The notes under the pieces are model-generated. The model ran no database searches. It was not told where the DNA came from and was given only the letters and a program-made list of their open reading frames with translations. DNA of 55,895 nt, from contig JAAZXR010000029.1 in NCBI GenBank assembly GCA_014240065.1, positions 1-55,895 on the forward strand, read 5' to 3'. Source of the DNA: Myxococcales bacterium (GTDB lineage: Bacteria > Myxococcota_A > Polyangia > Nannocystales > Nannocystaceae). Shown here in pieces: positions 26,528 through 33,724 of this stretch (its first letter is position 1; every line of letters begins with the position of its first letter). Position numbers and translations under genes: made by a program.

Positions 26528-27753
26528 GAGCCCCCGTCGCTACCATCACTTCGCGCGGCCGCCACCCCGTCCGTGACCGGTGACAGCGCGACCCCATCCG
26601 CATCGACCGGCGTCCCACGCTCGTCCACACGTTGGATGAGCGCCCCGTCTTTAAGCCCCGCTTGCCCCTCCATGATGATCTCGTCGGTGACCACGAGCCC
26701 CGCCGCGACCTCCACAAAGTCTGCGTTCTCAAGGCCTGTCGTGAGCGCGCGCTCGACGGCCCGGTCCTCTCTCACGATGAACGCGAACAGCTCCTCGTCG
26801 CGGCGGACGAGCGCCGACTTGGGCAGCAACAGCGCGTCCTGCCGACGCTCCGTGGTGAGCGTGACCTCTGCGTACATGCCCGGCAAGAACGCGCGTGTGC
26901 CTCCGTCTTTTTCGGCCGGCAGCGACACCGTCACCTTCACGGTGCCGGTGCTCGCGTCCACCACCGGGGCGATGCGAAGCACCGTCCCCTGCACCTGTCG
27001 GCCCACCGCGGCCTTGCTCGCGACCAACGCCTCTTGTCCGGTCGAGATACGGTCCAGCTCCCGCTCGGGGACGTAAATCCTGGCCACGAGGGAGTCAAAA
27101 TCAGTGAGCGTGAACAGCTGCGCCCCGGAGTTGACGAGCGCCCCCGTGTTCACGAACCGCTCCGTGACGATTCCGCCGAACGGCGCCCGCACCCGGGTGT
27201 TACGCACGTCGCGCCTGCGATCGCGCAGATCCAGCTTCGCGTTGCGGAGCGCCACCTCGAAGTTTGCGACCTCTTCGGCGCTCGTGGCCCCCTTCGCGAA
27301 CAACTCTTTGGCGCGCTTCAAGTCCCGCGTGGCTTTCTCCACCGACACCCCGGCCCGCTCGAGCATCGTGGCCTGGGTGTCACGCCGCAGCGAGGCGAGC
27401 ACCTCGTTCGCGGCGACCGCGTCCCCCTCTTCCACCTCAATTCCCGTGACTTGGCCGGTCGCCTCCGCGGACACCGTGATCTGTCGCTCCGCCTCGATCG
27501 TGCTCGCAGACGACACCATCGAAGCGATCGGGCCGACCGTGGCGCGACCCACGGACACCGGGGCCGCCACCTCTTCCTCTTCGTCCGCGCCGGTTTCGGC
27601 GCCCCATCGGCCGCCGCCGTTGCCCCATCCACCGGGCGGAGGACGACCGCACCCGACGGCGGTCACGAGGAGGACCACGCCGACGCCAGCGCGCGCGAGC
27701 CCGCGGGAGCTCCACGTCAACCCTGCGCGCCATTGTGTCCAGTCCTCGACCAC
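26524..27753 (-). CDS. RND periplasmic adaptor lipoprotein (membrane fusion protein)
   Basis: A 409-residue adaptor of the HlyD/AcrA family. The signal peptide ends in a lipobox (VTAVGC), followed by a Gly/Pro and acidic linker. A biotinyl-lipoyl half motif appears (GQVTGIEVEEGDAVAANEVL), then an alpha-hairpin (ATMLERAGVSVEKATRDLKR and on), the second lipoyl half (VRAPFGGIVTERFVNTGALV) and a beta-barrel. It links the RND permeases to an outer-membrane channel, which is not encoded nearby. The start is uncertain. The GTG chosen (VVEDWTQW) has a TATGCC box eleven bases upstream; a TTG nearer the signal peptide is possible. A much longer open frame upstream has no support. Confidence 0.88.
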   Translation of the reverse strand: MVEDWTQWRAGLTWSSRGLARAGVGVVLLVTAVGCGRPPPGGWGNGGGRWGAETGADEEEEVAAPVSVGRATVGPIASMVSSASTIEAERQITVSAEATGQVTGIEVEEGDAVAANEVLASLRRDTQATMLERAGVSVEKATRDLKRAKELFAKGATSAEEVANFEVALRNAKLDLRDRRRDVRNTRVRAPFGGIVTERFVNTGALVNSGAQLFTLTDFDSLVARIYVPERELDRISTGQEALVASKAAVGRQVQGTVLRIAPVVDASTGTVKVTVSLPAEKDGGTRAFLPGMYAEVTLTTERRQDALLLPKSALVRRDEELFAFIVREDRAVERALTTGLENADFVEVAAGLVVTDEIIMEGQAGLKDGALIQRVDERGTPVDADGVALSPVTDGVAAARSDGSDGGS

Positions 27754-27764
27754 GTTCGATTGCG

Positions 27765-27792
27765 GGCATACCACGCCCGGCCGGTGAAGCAA
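27765..27792 (-). promoter_or_regulatory. putative promoter of the RND operon
   Basis: On the minus strand TTGCTT, a 16-base spacer and TATGCC preceded by TGG. The predicted start is about five bases before the chosen GTG, so the leader would be almost absent. Confidence 0.35.
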
Positions 27793-27923
27793 CGGCTGCG
27801 ACGAGCGGTTATTCCGCTCCGCGCGCGAAAATTCCGCGTCACATGCGCTCGCTGCTCGCGACCGAGTACGGCGACCGGGGCTGAACACCCGAAGCCCGCC
27901 CGCGCAGGGCCGCTCAACGCCGC

Positions 27924-29033
27924 TCAGAGCAAGCGATCGAGGGGCGTAAAATCGAGGCCATGCGCCTCCGCTACGCCGGCCACCGTACACGCGCCCGCGT
28001 AGGTGTTGATGCCGTTCGCGAGGTTCGTGTTCTGCCGCGCGCACACCTCGACACCCTCCCTCGCCAGGTCGAGCGCATATCGCAGCGTCGCGTTGGTGAG
28101 CGCGTAGGTCGACGTTCGCGGGACCGCGCCGGGCATATTGGCCACGCAGTAATGGACCACGCCGTCGACCTCGTAGGTCGGATCATCGTGGGTCGTAGGG
28201 CGGCACGTCTCAATGCAGCCGCCTTGATCCACCGCGACGTCGGCGACCACAGAGCCGGGCTCCATCTCGCTGATGAGCTTGCGCGACACGAGCTTGGGGG
28301 CTGCGCCGCCAGGGATCAGCACGCCGCCCACCACCAGATCCGAACGACGGACCGACTCTTCAATATTCTCTGGGTTCGAGTGCAGCGTCTCGATCAGGTT
28401 GCCGAAGATGTCCTCTAGATAGGTCATGCGGTCCGCGCTGAGGTCGAGCACCGTGACGTGGGCGCCCATACCGATCGCGATGCGTGCGGCTGCGGTCCCT
28501 ACGACACCACCTCCGATGATCGTCACGCGACCGCGTCGCGTCCCTGGGACCCCGCCGAGCAAGATGCCCTTGCCACCGTGCTCTTTTTGCAAGCTCGCTG
28601 CCCCCACCTGCACAGACATGCGCCCGGCGATCTCCGACATCGGCCGCAGCAACGGGAGCCCCCCGCTCCCGTCGGTGATCGTCTCGTACGCGACGCCCTT
28701 CACCTGGCTCTCGAGCAGGGCCTTCGTCAGCTCGGGCACCGCGGCGAGGTGCAAGTAGGTGTACAAGATCAGATCCTTGCGGAAGTACGAGTACTCCGAC
28801 GCGATCGGCTCTTTGACCTTGATGACCATGTCGGCAGACCACGCATCCGCGGCGTCGCCCACGATGGTCGCGCCCGCTTGCGCGAAGTCGTCGTCACGAA
28901 ACCCGCTGCCGCCGCCGGCGCCGGTCTCGACGAGCACTTCATGGCCGGCTCGCACAAACTCTCGCACGCCCGCTGGCTGCGCACCGACTCGATACTCTTG
29001 AACCTTAATCTCCTTGGGGACTCCAATACGCAT
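27924..29033 (-). CDS. ald: alanine dehydrogenase
   Basis: A 369-residue NAD-dependent L-alanine dehydrogenase (alanine + NAD + water to pyruvate + ammonia + NADH). The full family length is present. Pyruvate-site residues are present: Arg15 (EYRVGAQPAG), Lys74 (IKVKEP) and His95 (YTYLHLAA). The NAD fold shows IIGGGVVGTAAARIA, and the catalytic Asp region shows VAVDQGG. The start is supported by AGGAAA seven bases upstream, one of the few clear Shine-Dalgarno sites in the window. A promoter lies 69 bases upstream. The gene is probably monocistronic. Confidence 0.97.
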   Translation of the reverse strand: MRIGVPKEIKVQEYRVGAQPAGVREFVRAGHEVLVETGAGGGSGFRDDDFAQAGATIVGDAADAWSADMVIKVKEPIASEYSYFRKDLILYTYLHLAAVPELTKALLESQVKGVAYETITDGSGGLPLLRPMSEIAGRMSVQVGAASLQKEHGGKGILLGGVPGTRRGRVTIIGGGVVGTAAARIAIGMGAHVTVLDLSADRMTYLEDIFGNLIETLHSNPENIEESVRRSDLVVGGVLIPGGAAPKLVSRKLISEMEPGSVVADVAVDQGGCIETCRPTTHDDPTYEVDGVVHYCVANMPGAVPRTSTYALTNATLRYALDLAREGVEVCARQNTNLANGINTYAGACTVAGVAEAHGLDFTPLDRLL

Positions 29034-29101
29034 GATCTTTCCTGCTCTCGTGATGGGATGAATTCCACAACCGTCGCGACCTGCTCGAGGTTCGCGCCGG
29101 C

Positions 29102-29130
29102 ACTATAGAGAGATGTTTGGTCCGCGTCAG
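29102..29130 (-). promoter_or_regulatory. promoter of ald
   Basis: On the minus strand CTGACG, a 17-base spacer and TATAGT, giving a leader of about 60 bases with a Shine-Dalgarno. This contrasts with the leaderless arrangement of many other genes here. Confidence 0.6.
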
Positions 29131-29149
29131 CCATCCCAAATGGGAGTTT

Positions 29150-29953
29150 TCAGTGCGTAGGGGTCTGCACACCCCTCGACTCCAGCAGGCCTCGCGCCAA
29201 CTCGAGGAAACCGTCCAATTCCCTGCCCGAGGTCACGGTTTGCGGGAGATGCGGGAAGTCATCCGCCTGCGCCAGGACATCGGCGGTCCCCACCGTCAGG
29301 CCGAATCGATTCGGTGTGAACAGGCCCGCGTCGTTCGGGGCATCACCGATCGTCGCCACCGCCGCCGGCGAGACCCCCCACCGCTCGAGCATGCGCAAGA
29401 GCCCCTCGCCCTTGTCGGGGACCCGCTCGGCGAGGTGCACGTGCACGCTCGACCACACAAAGAAAGCCCCCAACGCCTCGGCCGCCGCCCGCAGGCGCAT
29501 CAGCTCAGCGACGTCGCGGCCATCGCGCTCATAGGCGACGTCGCCGACGCGACAAAATACGTCGCCCGTGAGCTGCAAGCCCGCGGCGTGCTCCGCGTTC
29601 AACGCGTCGCCGATGGTTCGAAGTCGACTCGTATCTGTGGGCGCCCCGATGAAGCGCACGGGAGCGTCGGGGACCACAAAGACCAGCCCATTCTCCGCGA
29701 TCCCCTTGCGGACGCCGGGGAGGTAGCGGCAAAGGCCGAGGAGCTCTCCTGCGGGACGGCCGCTCACGGGGACCACCTCGACGCCGGCGTCGGTCAAGGC
29801 CTCGATGGCGGCGAGCGTGTCGGGCGTCAACGCTCCGTCACGCGTCAGCGTCCCGTCCACGTCCGTCGCTAACAGCGTGATCCCAGCGGCGACCGCGGCA
29901 CGCTCTGAAAAGAAAATCGACAGTGGGAGCGGCGCTATTTTCGAATCCGTCAT
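29150..29953 (-). CDS. HAD-superfamily phosphatase (Cof-like)
   Basis: A 267-residue haloacid-dehalogenase phosphatase. Motif I LLATDVDGTLT gives nucleophile Asp31 and acid Asp33. Motif II is VVPVSGRPAG. The late acidic motif is ATIGDAPNDAGLF. The size and cap arrangement fit the Cof / sucrose-phosphatase-like group acting on sugar phosphates. The substrate cannot be told. The ATG is chosen over a GTG 30 bases upstream that would run into the divergent kinase start. Starts of the two divergent genes are only about 30 bases apart. Confidence 0.88.
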   Translation of the reverse strand: MTDSKIAPLPLSIFFSERAAVAAGITLLATDVDGTLTRDGALTPDTLAAIEALTDAGVEVVPVSGRPAGELLGLCRYLPGVRKGIAENGLVFVVPDAPVRFIGAPTDTSRLRTIGDALNAEHAAGLQLTGDVFCRVGDVAYERDGRDVAELMRLRAAAEALGAFFVWSSVHVHLAERVPDKGEGLLRMLERWGVSPAAVATIGDAPNDAGLFTPNRFGLTVGTADVLAQADDFPHLPQTVTSGRELDGFLELARGLLESRGVQTPTH

Positions 29954-29984
29954 AGGTGACCGTGGTAGCCTCAGTCCTACCACG

Positions 29985-31184
29985 ATGGCACTTCAACTCA
30001 AGCCGGGAGACATCTACGCGGAGCAAATTCGCGTCATCTCGTGCATCGGCGCCGGCGCCTTCGCGTGCGTCTACAAGGTTGAGGTCCCTGGGCACGACAA
30101 GCCCATCGCCCTCAAGCTCAGCAAGGAGCCGGTCACGAGCCCCGACCAAGCGCAACGGGCTCTCCGAGAGATCACCATCGTCCGGGGCCTCTCCAACCCC
30201 CACATCGTACGCACCTACGACTCGGGGCTGCGCCAAGACGGGCACATCTACATGCTCATGGATCTGCTCGTCGGCAAACCCCTGGACGCGTGGCACGACT
30301 TTAAGGCGCCGCTGCCGGCTCCCCAAGCGTTGTCCATCGTGCACCAGATGTGTCTCGGGCTGACCGAGGCGCACGCCAAGGGGATCGTCCATCGAGACAT
30401 CAAGCCAGAGAACGCGTTCGTCACGGAGGACGGGGAGATCAAACTCCTCGATTTTGGCCTCGCGCGATCTTGGGACGACTCGAGCCCGGCGGGACTCAAC
30501 GCCACCCGCACGCACATGGTGATCGGCACGCCCCACTACAGCCAACCGGAGCAGCTGAAGACGCAGGTGCTGACGCCGGCCAGTGACGTGTACAGCCTGG
30601 GGCTCCTCTTGTACGAGCTGCTCAGCGCCTACACCCCGTTCTCCTCCACCAAGTCGATGGTCGCGCTCCGCGAAGAGTATCTCGAGTCGCCCCTGTCGTG
30701 GCTGAACTGCCACGCGAACACCCGCGCGATCCCCCTCTCCAAACAAAAACGCTGCGCGGACATTCCCGCCTCGGTCGTCGAATTGCTCGCGGAGTGTCTC
30801 CACAAAAACCCGGAGCGGCGGCCGGTCGACGCGGGGGCGCTCGCCAAGCGAATCGGCGTGATCCTGCACGACGACCTCGGCGTCCCCGTCGGCGGGACGC
30901 TCCACATCGCGATGCCGGACGGCAGCCAATCCGAGTCGCTGTTCTTGCCGGGGAGCTACCGCGTCGGCACCAGCGAGGCCTGCGAGCTCAGAATCGAGAG
31001 CGAAGGGGTGCACAATATCCACGCGGTGCTCGAATGGAGCGGCAGCCCCAACGTCCCGAGGATCCGGCCCCTTAAGCGCGACGCGCCGATCTTTGTTGAT
31101 CAACAGCCCCTGCACACCGCCAAGGAGCTGGGATCGGGGCAATGGGTGACGCTGGGCGACACCCACCTGGCGGTCACCTATTAG
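29985..31184 (+). CDS. Ser/Thr protein kinase with C-terminal FHA-like domain
   Basis: A 399-residue Hanks-type kinase. The Gly-rich loop is IGAGAFACVYKV, the ATP lysine is Lys44 (IALKLSKE), the catalytic loop is HRDIKPEN (Asp138, Lys140, Asn143) and the DFG motif is at Asp156. All key residues are present, so it should be active. The region after about residue 300 resembles an FHA phosphopeptide-binding fold (SYRVGTSEACELRI), but the usual GRS and SxxH are altered. No membrane segment is seen, so it is probably cytosolic. The ATG has no Shine-Dalgarno. A TAGCCT box 13 bases upstream would leave a very short leader. Targets are unknown. Confidence 0.93.
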   Translation: MALQLKPGDIYAEQIRVISCIGAGAFACVYKVEVPGHDKPIALKLSKEPVTSPDQAQRALREITIVRGLSNPHIVRTYDSGLRQDGHIYMLMDLLVGKPLDAWHDFKAPLPAPQALSIVHQMCLGLTEAHAKGIVHRDIKPENAFVTEDGEIKLLDFGLARSWDDSSPAGLNATRTHMVIGTPHYSQPEQLKTQVLTPASDVYSLGLLLYELLSAYTPFSSTKSMVALREEYLESPLSWLNCHANTRAIPLSKQKRCADIPASVVELLAECLHKNPERRPVDAGALAKRIGVILHDDLGVPVGGTLHIAMPDGSQSESLFLPGSYRVGTSEACELRIESEGVHNIHAVLEWSGSPNVPRIRPLKRDAPIFVDQQPLHTAKELGSGQWVTLGDTHLAVTY

Positions 31185-31367
31185 CCGGAGGCCGCCGCGG
31201 GCTCTCTGGGCGAGTCGGCGCGACGCCCAGCTCGCGCCGGTCCGCGGACGTCCGGGATTTCACCGCGCGGGCCCGCCCGGCGCGAGCCCGCGGCCCCGCG
31301 GCGTGGGTCGCTTGATGACCGCGAAACCCCGCCGGGAGAATGCACGGACGGGCGCAGCGATTGTGTT

Positions 31368-31396
31368 TTGACAAACGGCGGTCCCCTCTGATAGCT
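31368..31396 (+). promoter_or_regulatory. promoter of tRNA-Pro
   Basis: A perfect TTGACA -35 box followed after 16-17 bases by GATAGC/ATAGCT. Transcription would start a few bases before the tRNA acceptor stem. The 180 bases between the kinase stop and this box hold GC-rich inverted repeats but no recognisable gene. Confidence 0.7.
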
Positions 31397-31408
31397 AGCG
31401 AATTCCGG

Positions 31409-31482
31409 CGGGGCGTAGCGCAGCTTGGTAGCGCGTTCGGTTCGGGACCGAAAGGTCGGAGGTTCGAATCCTCTCGCCCCGA
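31409..31482 (+). tRNA. tRNA-Pro (anticodon CGG)
   Basis: A complete cloverleaf of 74 bases. Acceptor CGGGGCG pairs with CGCCCCG, the D stem is GCGC/GCGC, and the anticodon stem TTCGG/CCGAA has loop TTCGGGA, placing CGG as the anticodon (Pro, codon CCG). The T arm is GGAGG-TTCGAAT-CCTCT with one G-U pair, and the discriminator is A. CCA is not encoded. It is followed at once by a strong hairpin terminator. Confidence 0.97.
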
Positions 31483-31484
31483 CA

Positions 31485-31521
31485 ACAGAGCCTGCGGCGC
31501 TTCGCCGCGGGCTCTGTCTTT
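31485..31521 (+). terminator. intrinsic terminator after tRNA-Pro
   Basis: A 14-15 bp stem (ACAGAGCCTGCGGC pairing with GCCGCGGGCTCTGT, one T-G pair) with a tiny loop, followed by CTTTAT. It begins three bases after the tRNA. Confidence 0.85.
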
Positions 31522-31609
31522 ATGCTCTTGGAAAGATTCCAATTGTGGTTTCAGGGGGTTGCGGCCGCCGAGGCGCGACAGCGGCCGACGAGGGGGAGGA
31601 CCAAAAAGG

Positions 31610-31639
31610 GCGACGACTGCGCGCCGAATATGCGATGCT
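31610..31639 (+). promoter_or_regulatory. putative leaderless promoter of the response regulator
   Basis: GCGACG, an 18-base spacer and GATGCT, then six bases and the GTG at 31646. The -35-like box resembles the TCGACG seen before two other genes in the window. Confidence 0.35.
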
Positions 31640-31645
31640 CCTGGG

Positions 31646-32245
31646 GTGTCGAGGCTCCGTGTTCTAGTAGTCGATGATGATGTCAACGTGTGTGACGTGG
31701 TTATGGAGCTGCTGAGCCCCGTGGGATGCGACGTTGTGCCGATCAACTCGCCGACCGAGGCGATCCAGAAACTCCGCGCCAAGGAGACCTTTCATGTACT
31801 GATCTTGGATCTGCGGATGCCGGAGATGGACGGGCTCGATTTCCTGAGAATGGTCCGCAAGTTCGACCAAGACATCGCGGTGATCATCCTCACCGGATTC
31901 CCGACCCTGCAGACCGCTACGGACGCCATCGAGTACGACGTCTCGGCGTATATGCAAAAGCCCTTCGGTGGCGAGGATCTCAAGAACACCGTGGACCGGG
32001 TCGCCCGGAAGAAGGGCATCATCGTCCGTCCCGAGGACGAGCTTCACGTCACGATCGGACAACGAATCCGAATGTCGCGAAAGACCCGTAACCTGACGCT
32101 CAAACAGATGGGGCGACGGACAGGGCTCTCTGTCAGCCTCCTCAGCCAGATTGAACGGGCCGAGAGCTCCGCTTCCATCTCCTCGTTGTACAAGATCTCG
32201 ACCGCGCTCGAGGTTCCCCTCGCCGAGCTGTTTGGAGACTTCTAA
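31646..32245 (+). CDS. response regulator with C-terminal XRE helix-turn-helix
   Basis: A 199-residue two-domain protein. Residues 4-120 are a receiver domain with acidic pocket Asp10-Asp12, phosphoacceptor Asp55 (LILDLRMPEMDG), Thr83 and Lys105 (MQKPF). Residues about 135-195 are an XRE/Cro-type HTH (IGQRIRMSRKTRNL, then LSVSLLSQIERAESS). This output domain is unusual for response regulators, which mostly carry OmpR, NarL or NtrC outputs. It is an orphan: no histidine kinase lies nearby. The open frame continues upstream through the tRNA, so the GTG just after GATGCT is chosen. Confidence 0.92.
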   Translation: MSRLRVLVVDDDVNVCDVVMELLSPVGCDVVPINSPTEAIQKLRAKETFHVLILDLRMPEMDGLDFLRMVRKFDQDIAVIILTGFPTLQTATDAIEYDVSAYMQKPFGGEDLKNTVDRVARKKGIIVRPEDELHVTIGQRIRMSRKTRNLTLKQMGRRTGLSVSLLSQIERAESSASISSLYKISTALEVPLAELFGDF

Positions 32246-32310
32246 ACGCGATGCCCTGATGCCCCGACGCCCTGACGCGAGGGCGACCGCCTGGGTCGCC
32301 AGCGCGGAGC

Positions 32311-32856
32311 TCAGGTGACCGACCCGGCGCGAGCGAGGGCCTCGTGGAGCGCCTCGAGGTGCGCTTCGTGGACCCCCTCCTGATCGAGGGCGGAGCGGAG
32401 CCGGAGGAAATAATCGAGGTTCGTCCCGCTCGGACCACCCGCCACCGCGATGGTGTGGGCGATCACCTCCGGCGCGGCGCCCCCGAGGTAGTGAGGGTTG
32501 GACGGCGTGGCGACATAGGTGGTCGCGCGCACCGGCGCTCCCCCGCCGGACTGGGTGACGACGACCTCGACCCGGTCGTAACCATTTTTCTCGCGGTCAT
32601 CGAGGCGCCCCATGATCGCGTCCCACACCGAGGCGTGAACCCGATAGCAGGCGCCGAAGCACGTCTGGGACGGCGCGGGGACCAGGGTCACCACCCTGCC
32701 TGGCGTCCCCGGTCGCCCCCGGTGATCGGTGGACCCTTGCCAAAATCGACGCGTCCAGCCCGCGACGGTCCCCAGCACCCTCGCCTCGTACTGGAACCCT
32801 GGCCGCCAAATCAAGGAGCCGTAGCCGAATATCCACCGTGAAGCCGGCGAGTTCAC
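32311..32856 (-). CDS. ChaC-like gamma-glutamylcyclotransferase
   Basis: A 181-residue protein of the GGCT/ChaC fold. The substrate-binding N-terminus FGYGSLIWRPGF is present, and the catalytic Glu is Glu89 in DDREKNGYDR, the ChaC-type pattern. The family cleaves glutathione to 5-oxoproline and Cys-Gly, and this is the likely reaction. The GTG start (VNSPASRW) fits the leaderless box TACACT. Starts further upstream would run into the divergent lipoprotein gene. It is convergent with the response regulator gene across 65 bases that contain a small GGCGACC/GGTCGCC hairpin. Confidence 0.93.
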   Translation of the reverse strand: MNSPASRWIFGYGSLIWRPGFQYEARVLGTVAGWTRRFWQGSTDHRGRPGTPGRVVTLVPAPSQTCFGACYRVHASVWDAIMGRLDDREKNGYDRVEVVVTQSGGGAPVRATTYVATPSNPHYLGGAAPEVIAHTIAVAGGPSGTNLDYFLRLRSALDQEGVHEAHLEALHEALARAGSVT

Positions 32857-32862
32857 TCCGGG

Positions 32863-32868
32863 AGTGTA
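32863..32868 (-). promoter_or_regulatory. -10-like box of the ChaC-like gene
   Basis: TACACT on the minus strand, six bases before the GTG at 32856. It occupies the place where the -35 element of the divergent lipoprotein promoter would be. Confidence 0.45.
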
Positions 32869-32887
32869 GAACAACTCCACCGGTTGG

Positions 32888-32893
32888 TAGAGT
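32888..32893 (+). promoter_or_regulatory. -10-like box of the Cys-rich lipoprotein gene
   Basis: TAGAGT, six bases before the GTG at 32900. It overlaps the place expected for the -35 element of the divergent ChaC-like promoter. Confidence 0.45.
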
Positions 32894-32899
32894 CCAAAG

Positions 32900-33724
32900 G
32901 TGCGCCGCTTCGCCATCGCCCTCCTCGCCGCCGCGCTCGCCGGAGTCACGTGGAGCTGTGTGACCGCGAGTCCCGTGGCCGAAGGTCGCGACGCCTCCTC
33001 ACCGAACGACCGAGAGTCCGCCAGCGTGCTCGATCCCAACCGCAGGAGGCGGACCTGCGACACGATCTGCGCGACGGCCGACAGGTGCGCACAGCAAGAC
33101 GCCCCCGCGCCCCGGCGAATCTTGGACGCGTGCGAGGCGGGATGCGCCGAGCTCCGCGGGCGCCCGACACCGCTGGAGGCGAGGGTGTTCGACTGCGCGT
33201 CGCTCGACGACTGCACCGGGTTTCAAGCCTGCGCGCTCGCGGTGTTTCAACCCGAGGCGGGTCGATCGTGCGCGGCCAGCTGCCGCGCTCTCGCGGACTG
33301 CCGCGGACAAGCCTCCGCCTCATGCCTCCGCGACTGCGAGACACACCGCGCGGACAGAGGAGCCGCCACGTTGCCGCCGGCGCGCCCTTGCTCTGCGCAG
33401 AGCACGTGCGACGCGCTGGAGCGCTGCATGGTCACGTGGACCCACGGAGCCGAGGCGCGCACAGTGATGGCCGCGCCGTCGGTCGCGAGCCCTCCCCCCT
33501 CCGCGTGCCGCGAACTCTGCACACGGAGCGTGCGATGTGCCGGGGAGGCTGCGGAGCTCGCCGCGACGGAGACCGCGCGTGTGATCGCGCTGATGGACCA
33601 AGGGCTGGTGAGCTGCGTCCTCGACTGCGAAGCCAACGCAGGCGGCGAGAAAACGGCGGAGTTGCGCGCGTGCGCGCGCTCCCCAAGCTGCGAGAAATTT
33701 GGCGAATGCGTGCATCAATTTTAG
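32900..33724 (+). CDS. Cys-rich lipoprotein of unknown function
   Basis: A 274-residue secreted protein. The signal peptide MRRFAIALLAAALAGVTWSC gives lipidation at Cys20. The mature part has about twenty cysteines in repeated small modules of the kind CDTICATADRC, CAASCRALADC, CRELCTRSVRC and CVLDCEANAGG, each about 40-60 residues apart. This suggests three or four disulfide-rich repeats. I do not recognise the family. Its 3' end overlaps the glycerate kinase start by 19 bases, so the two may be cotranscribed. It is divergent from the ChaC-like gene, whose start is only 43 bases away. Confidence 0.8.
   Translation: MRRFAIALLAAALAGVTWSCVTASPVAEGRDASSPNDRESASVLDPNRRRRTCDTICATADRCAQQDAPAPRRILDACEAGCAELRGRPTPLEARVFDCASLDDCTGFQACALAVFQPEAGRSCAASCRALADCRGQASASCLRDCETHRADRGAATLPPARPCSAQSTCDALERCMVTWTHGAEARTVMAAPSVASPPPSACRELCTRSVRCAGEAAELAATETARVIALMDQGLVSCVLDCEANAGGEKTAELRACARSPSCEKFGECVHQF

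Noticed and set aside
27754-28044. N-terminal extension of the RND adaptor frame
   Set aside because: It would overlap the ald coding end and puts about 97 residues before the signal peptide, which must be N-terminal.
31340-31645. N-terminal extension of the response regulator frame
   Set aside because: The frame is open upstream but passes through the tRNA-Pro gene and its terminator. The receiver domain begins right after the GTG at 31646.
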